Assembly (NCBI GenBank): GCA_963576565.1
Contig: OY755045.1
Coordinates: 1,983,477-2,047,476 of the forward strand
Source: Aspidapion aeneum
Taxonomy: Eukaryota; Arthropoda; Insecta; Coleoptera; Brentidae
Reading direction: 5' to 3'
Length of the DNA: 64,000 nucleotides
In this document: in pieces, positions 58,141 through 64,000 of the stretch
Position numbering within the stretch: position 1 is the stretch's first letter
Layout: the number at the start of each line of letters is the position of its first letter
Made by a program: the position numbers and the translations under genes
Notes under the pieces: generated by a model
Seen by the model: only the letters and a program-made list of their open reading frames with translations
What the model was told of the DNA's origin: nothing
The model's database searches: none

Positions 58141-58411
58141 ATGGGCGCACCCAGGGGGGGGGGCGGGGCCCGGGCCCCCCCCAAGCCTTAGATTTTTTAA
58201 TATATTTTCTACATATTTGATGATAAAACATGAGAAATACCTTAAAATTTGACATCAGGAGGCTTCGGGCCCCCCCCCAACCCCAAGCAGTGGCGTAGTT
58301 GCGAAAAGACATGATGACCTTTTTTTTTTTTTTTTTTGGACGCAAGTTTTTTAAGGGCGCTCTTCGTAGCTGTCGGGCCCCCCCCAAGACACATTCCTGG
58401 GTGCGCCACTG
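58141..58411. mobile_element. hAT-type MITE with exact 8-bp duplication
   Basis: ATGGGCGCACCCAGG at the left and CCTGGGTGCGCCACTG at the right are inverted family ends. CAAGAACC is duplicated at 58133-58140 and 58412-58419. It is inverted relative to the copies at 8912 and 12873. Confidence 0.88.
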
Positions 58412-60580
58412 CAAGAACCACACTTTTTGTCAAAAATATGAGAGCGCCATTTTTTTTTTCTTCAAATAACTTGCAATGAACATGTATTTATAGAATTAAA
58501 ATATCTTGTATAATAAGCAAGATAAAAAGATCAAGCGCGGATTTGAGGGGAAGAGGTTAACGGGGTAAATACCCCTCCCCCTAGAAAAACAAAATATGCA
58601 CTTTTTCCTAATGAAATCAAGAAAATCAGGAAAATTACCCCCCCAAGAAAAAAAAGTATATTACAAAGAAAAAATTTGTCGAATATTACCCCCCCTAGAT
58701 CTTAACCCAGATCCGCGCTTGATTAGTGTTCGATCCAGGGACAAGTTGGTATCTAGTAGCATAGTGTAATATCTTATATAGGGTAATAGCTATAGTGGCC
58801 CTGAATATTCTGCTTAGAAAAACAAAAACTAATTTAGCAGGTGTATAGATAAAAATAGAAACAAAAGGGTGTATCCTGATCTCAGCAAAACACGACGGTC
58901 CGTAAACTAAAAGTTAAGGAAGAGGGCGAACACCAGAGGAGAAATTATAGGCAGGTAGACAAGAGCTGACTAGGGATATTAGGGGATATTGTCTTTTCTT
59001 TTAAATCTGCGAAGCGAGAAGGAGGTAAGAATTGCGTTTTTATAAACTTTACTAATGTCTGTATCGGGCATTATGCCGGCGCAAAAATTTCCTAGAGATT
59101 AAAAGAAACGTAAAATTTAGTACCCTTAAATTTAAAAATCAAACAAGTTTCATGGCTAATCGGGTAAAAAGGAGTTTTTGTTTCTCTTAAATTTTTCCGT
59201 GGTTAGTTTGAAAGCTTAACCTTACGGGGGTCCAAGATCTAATGGACACCTAATAAGTGTTGACAGTTCTTATGGTACTCCTCAGAACACTGCTTGGTCA
59301 ATGTGACACCCCTGCAAAGTTAATTAGACGGTTTTGTCTCTAATTATATGTAAATAGTTCGATCTTTTCACTGCCACCCTTTCTAATGCTGACACAATGT
59401 CTGAATAGAGCAAACAGCGATATAAAATGGCACAGTGCTCTAAAATCGTGGGTAGATTAAGGGAGAATAATTGCCATTTTGTTAAGCAGTACAGCAGTAT
59501 TTGAGTTAAATTTTGTAGCGAAAACCTAGTTAAGCACTTGTGTGAGTAGTTTGCTTTTAAAATTAACACACTCTTCCGTATAAAAATGGACTACTTTTTT
59601 AGTTAACAAGTTTTATTTTCAAATTTGAAAAATTCTCGACAGGTTTTTTTTGGTTTATTTATATAAAAAAATATTTATGGTTTATTTTTCATATTTAAAA
59701 AAAAATCAGTTACATATACATTAAAAGGGAAAAAATATTTAGGAAAAAAAAAGAATATATTGTTAATAAGGTCATTTTAAATGTTATTTATTTAAAAAAA
59801 TATATAATTTTTTAATTAGTGATGTATTAATGTGCCGTATTTTATATTAACTTACCTTTTTAGTCTGATGAAGACAAAAACCATTGTCGAAACGTTACCG
59901 ATGGATTAAAACGTATATTTACCAGAACAACAGTGTCCTTATTCCCACTAAATTTACGTGTAGTTAAATTGCAAGGACATGATAATTTTACCAAATTAAG
60001 AATTAAAAAGGGGTCCTGGCTTCAAGCATCGCGTGTGAGAATGCATGAGTATGCCCCATATTTATGCTCTAACATATTTGGTTTTATGGAAACCCGATGC
60101 AATAAGCAGTAAAGTCGTCCAATAAACTTCACATGACTGAACAAACTCTATAAAAAACCTGTGTAAAAGTACAAAGCCCTTGGGTGTTCACCGATAAACA
60201 GGAAAAACCATGAAAAAAATCCACTATATCCTTTAAAGTTTACCATTCAGCGAGTTTCTGAATAATTGAATTCAGTGGAAAGCCAAAGCACGTCGCAAAT
60301 TCCAGGAAACGTTGTTATCTATTTAAAATTGATTGTTTTTTAAAGCCAGGGTGTTAACGGTTATTTAAGCGGTATAGTATCTCTTTATCGGATTACAAAG
60401 GCGAGAGTGTTTTAATTTTTTTTTAATGGACACCGCCTTTAACAATTCGTATTTTAGTCTATAGATTTTAATGGAAAAAAAATAATTGAAAGAGAGAAAA
60501 CGCGTAAAAAAAAAATATTTAAAAAAATAAAGAAAAGTTTTTTTCTCTTTCTCAACTTGTGAACTTATTTTATAAAAAGA
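58412..60580. other. repeat-rich stretch, no gene
   Basis: About 58532-58728 has inverted ends TCAAGCGCGGAT and ATCCGCGCTTGA, probably a small hAT-like MITE. 59150-59345 is the inverted copy of the repeat at 35213. 59864-59894 is a hammerhead-like motif. About 60003-60085 repeats the TCCTGGCTTCAAGCATCGCG block of 52311. Confidence 0.55.
59864..59894 (+). ncRNA. hammerhead-ribozyme-like core
   Basis: CTGATGA, one extra A, stem GACAA, loop AAACCA, stem TTGTC, then GAAACG. CTGANGA-stem II-GAAA is the type hammerhead core. The bulged A before stem II and the unverified stems I and III keep this tentative. Such cores are known in Penelope-like elements and retrozymes. Confidence 0.45.
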
Positions 60581-60589
60581 TACATATTG

Positions 60590-60960
60590 TATCTGCAAAC
60601 GCTTGAGTGTCATCAGCTGGGCAACCATCTTGTATAAATCAAATTTGGTTAAAATCAACATTTGGCACCTGTCGAATCGCAGGAATGACATGGTTCTGCA
60701 ACAGAGCTAAATAACTTCTCTCTCGTAAATTACAATTGAAAAAAAAAGGACCAATGATATTGTCACCCAAAATCCGCTCTCTTTCCTCTCTCATTTCACG
60801 AACAGGAGGTTCCTCTCCACCACTGCAATTTTTTGGACCATGCTACTATCCCTTCCCTTAAACGCGACCACAAATAAATTTGCCACATCTTGACAGCTAT
60901 TTCCTCCAAAACACCATTGAACCATCTGTACTTTTTCCTAAACGCTAAATGTGATACGTC
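60590..60960 (-). pseudogene. IS630/mariner-superfamily transposase remnant, N and C parts joined
   Basis: On the minus strand one frame gives MVQWCFGGNSCQDVANLF and FKGRDSSMVQKIAVVERN (about 60925-60790), like the N-terminal helix-turn-helix of arthropod mariner-type transposases. It is followed by ILGDNIIGPFFFN, LRERSYLALLQNHVIPAIRQ and QI*FIQDGCPADDTQAF. The last block is the usual I(W)FQQDGAPPH catalytic motif, with Trp changed to a stop. The middle of the protein is deleted. Dead copy. Confidence 0.6.
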
Positions 60961-63014
60961 ACATGGCTTGAGTTGGAAAAAACGTAAAAAACAAATATCC
61001 ACTTCGCACCTGTTTCGCTGCACACGGAGAGGTTACGGAAAAAGTTGTCAAGATTAAAGGTCACGATGTATTCCCCTATACATAATAGTCGTTAAATGAT
61101 TCCATAAATAGGTTTGTAATAGGTTACGAAAATTATAACGATGTTGCATCTCACTCACCTGTTTTATGCAGCATCTTCCACATGATGTTAACCGTACGCA
61201 GGTCTAGGTAGAAGAGGCCGTTGAATCCAATGAAGCGTACTCAATTCAGCTTTAGTCGACTGGCACATATGTGTCCGCGACGTAGCCGTTACGCACGTCA
61301 CTATTAAAGCAGCTTGATTCAAGTTGTACTTAAAGGATAATAATTTATCCGAAATAATGGAAAAATAAACAAAATCAGAGTATTCTACCTTCCACAAATT
61401 ATTCTTATTAATATTGTAGTGTAATTGTGGTTTTCAAATTATGAAAAAAACAATAAAAATTTTCCAAAACTGAACATGCCTCTCACTAGATCTGTAAACT
61501 TTTTTCAAATCTTTATTAATTTAGTTATTTGTGTTTAATATATTTGGAAATGAAATATCGTTTTTATTCTGAATAAAATTCGGAACACAAATAACCCTTT
61601 TGTGGGGAACTTCAACCTTTATTCTTATTTATTATCGATAAGAAAACTTTCTGCAAAGAGGGTCAACACAAAATCCAAACAATGACAGTTCACTTAAGCG
61701 AAGTTTCAACTTTAGAAACTTTCGGAAAATTCTTTATTAGACGACCATTCAATGCTGAGATAGAAGCAAAATATACAAGGTGTTCAAGTTCAACTCCTTA
61801 ATCCAAAAATCACGAGTGCGTAATACTAAGTATGCAAGGAAGACAAAGCAAAAACCACAGTTGATCTATAGGGGACTGGCTATTCTTTTCAGACACTTTC
61901 ACCAGTATTTACTAAGATCTGAAGACTTAGCATTGTAGACCGGGTTTAAGTATCAAGTCTATAGACAAGTCTATTGTCCGTGCAGTTGTAGGATTCCCGC
62001 TAAAAATAGTCTCAAATTGTAGTACCACCCTGAGGGGTGGTTTAAAGTTCGAAAAACAATAATAATAATCCATGAATGACAAAAAAACTTATATACAAAA
62101 ATATTCATTTAAATAATACCTTAAAACTATATCTGTAGATGCATTACCGCATAAATCAATATTTGAATACTGTAAAAAGCACAAGATATATTAGAATCCC
62201 TTTTAAATTACACATTCACCAAAACAATTGACCATCGGTGAAATCGCGCCTGTATGGCTAGTCGCTAGACCAAAAATGGCCTCCCCACCACTACTAATTT
62301 TTTGCAAATTGACATATTTTAGAAACTAAATATCAGACAGCTTTTATCAGCTATCAGACAGCCCTAGTTCTTTTATTTAAAATACGTTTATTAACCGTTG
62401 TTTTGCGGAGGTAGTAAGATCAAAATTTATTTCTTATATCAAAGAAAATTTTTCGAAAAAATTGTTATTCAACAGGCGAAACTCCAGTAAAGAAGTTAAA
62501 AGTTTTTTCGGAGTTTTCCAGGTGGCATGGCGTTTTAACAAACGATGTTGAAAATGAGTCGTCATTATTTAAAAGGAACTTTACATATAGGGCGCTTACA
62601 TATCCCAATAAATCTAGAAAATTGCATAAAATATCAGGGGGTATATTTATTATAGCAAGTTTAAGGGTTTTATGTTTTTTAATCAAAATACATTATTTAT
62701 AATTCAATTTTTTTTAAATTTGCCTAATAGTCCACAGTACAATACAGGCCACGACCCTGAAAAAATCTTGTTCTCGGGGGGCTGACTTTTAGATTGGGTC
62801 TTCTAGGAGGCCAGAATTTTTTTTTGATATTTTTAAAATTACACTACAGATTTCCGCAAAATTTAAGTGAAATATTCTCAGACACGATCCCGACATTCCA
62901 AAAAACTTCTGTAGGGTTGCAAGATGATTAAAAGGTTAAAGTCCTCAAGATTGAGCATCCCTAATGTTTACACGATAATCGAGTTCTATAATCAAAGGCA
63001 TTCCTTATTTTGAA
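60961..63014. other. no gene seen
   Basis: AT-rich with scattered short frames lacking domains. A small hairpin CCACCCTGAGGGGTGG lies at about 62024. Confidence 0.5.
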
Positions 63015-63035
63015 TTAAAATTACCCGTCATGTAC

Positions 63036-64000
63036 CCTGTTTGCCCGTTTGCCCGTTTGCCCGTTTTCCCGTTTTCTGTTTTCCATTTTCCATTTTCCTT
63101 TTTCAATTTTCAATTTTCCATTTTTTATTTTTTATTTTTTATTTTTTATTTTTTATTTTTTATTTTTTATTTTTTATTTTTTATTTTTTATTTTTTATTT
63201 TTTATTTTTTATTTTTTATTTTTTATTTTTTATTTTTTATTTTTTATTTTTTATTTTTTATTTTTTATTTTTTATTTTTTATTTTTTATTTTTTATTTTT
63301 TATTTTGTATTTTTTATTTTGTATTTTTTATTTTTTATTTTTTATTTTGTATTTTTTATTTTTTATTTTTTATTTTTTATTTTTTATTTTTTATTTTTTA
63401 TTTTTTATTTTTTATTTTGTATTTTTTATTTTGTATTTTGTATTTTTTATTTTTTATTTTGTATTTTGTATTTTGTATTTTTTATTTTTTATTTTTTATT
63501 TTTTATTTTTTATTTTTTATTTTTTATTTTTTATTTTTTATTTTTTATTTTTTATTTTTTATTTTTTATTTTTTATTTTTTATTTTTTATTTTTTATTTT
63601 TTATTTTTTATTTTTTATTTTTTATTTTTTATTTTTTATTTTTTATTTTTTATTTTTTATTTTTTATTTTTTATTTTTTATTTTTTATTTTTTATTTTTT
63701 ATTTTTTATTTTTTATTTTTTATTTTTTATTTTTTATTTTTTATTTTTTATTTTTTATTTTTTATTTTTTATTTTTTATTTTTTATTTTTTATTTTTTAT
63801 TTTTTATTTTTTATTTTTTATTTTTTATTTTTTATTTTTTATTTTTTATTTTTTATTTTTTATTTTTTATTTTTTATTTTTTATTTTTTATTTTTTATTT
63901 TTTATTTTTTATTTTTTATTTTTTATTTTTTATTTTTTATTTTTTATTTTTTATTTTTTATTTTTTATTTTTTATTTTTTATTTTTTATTTTTTATTTTT
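63036..64000. repeat. heptamer satellite (TTTTTTA)n with a graded variant edge
   Basis: From about 63121 to the window end the sequence is almost pure TTTTTTA repeats (over 120 copies), with TTTTGTA variants clustered at about 63304-63480. The left edge at 63036-63120 shows a series TTTGCCCG x3, TTTTCCCG, TTTTCTG, TTTTCCA, TTTTCCT, TTTTCAA, TTTTCCA leading into TTTTTTA. The array continues past the window. Confidence 0.98.

Noticed and set aside
1..64000. CRISPR array, operons, bacterial-type regulatory sites
   Set aside because: Spliced genes, LINEs and DNA transposons show a eukaryotic genome; the tandem repeats lack unique spacers.

Overview
The window is eukaryotic, AT-rich, intron- and transposon-dense DNA, most likely from an insect. 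I cannot name the order or species. The only cellular gene I can support is the 3' half of a kainate-type ionotropic glutamate receptor on the + strand, spread over about 36 kb (11183-47453). Its upstream exons (amino-terminal domain and the S1 half of the ligand-binding domain) are not visible and presumably lie before base 1.

The receptor is the interesting part. Two alternative cassettes encode transmembrane segment M1 plus the pore loop. Cassette A is a single exon (11183-11440, 86 codons). Cassette B is three exons (17415-17588, 18843-18963, 19097-19686; 295 codons). Both begin in phase 0 and end in phase 0 on the same NPK residues, so either fits the shared exon at 34900, which starts at the next residue and carries M3. 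Cassette A has arginine at the Q/R site of the pore (FLRQGSG) and cassette B has the usual glutamine (LMQQGSD). Cassette B also puts more than 200 extra histidine- and acid-rich residues into the cytoplasmic M1-pore linker. Shared exons then follow at 34900, 35746, 36610 (S2), 38800 (M4), 39849, an optional 41-bp microexon at 40188, and a last exon at 46842. The last exon ends at a TAG after YDVDT, but its frame then stays open for 181 further codons to a TGA at 47451, which makes it a candidate for stop-codon readthrough or alternative splicing.

Layout. 1-670: LINE RNase H remnant. 0.7-11 kb: AT-rich intron with a 747-bp tandem dimer and MITEs. 11-20 kb: cassettes A and B, with a complete hAT element and a LINE fragment between and beside them. 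20-34 kb: Jockey-like, CR1/L2-like and RTE-like LINE remnants, a Penelope-like GIY-YIG fragment inside a large palindrome, and a pogo-like element. 35-40 kb: shared receptor exons. 40-46.7 kb: repeats, mariner-type elements and a Tigger-type MITE. 46.8-47.5 kb: last exon and extension. 47.6-64 kb: foldback elements, nested MITEs, a transposase remnant and a long heptamer satellite. No tRNA, rRNA or CRISPR array was recognised.
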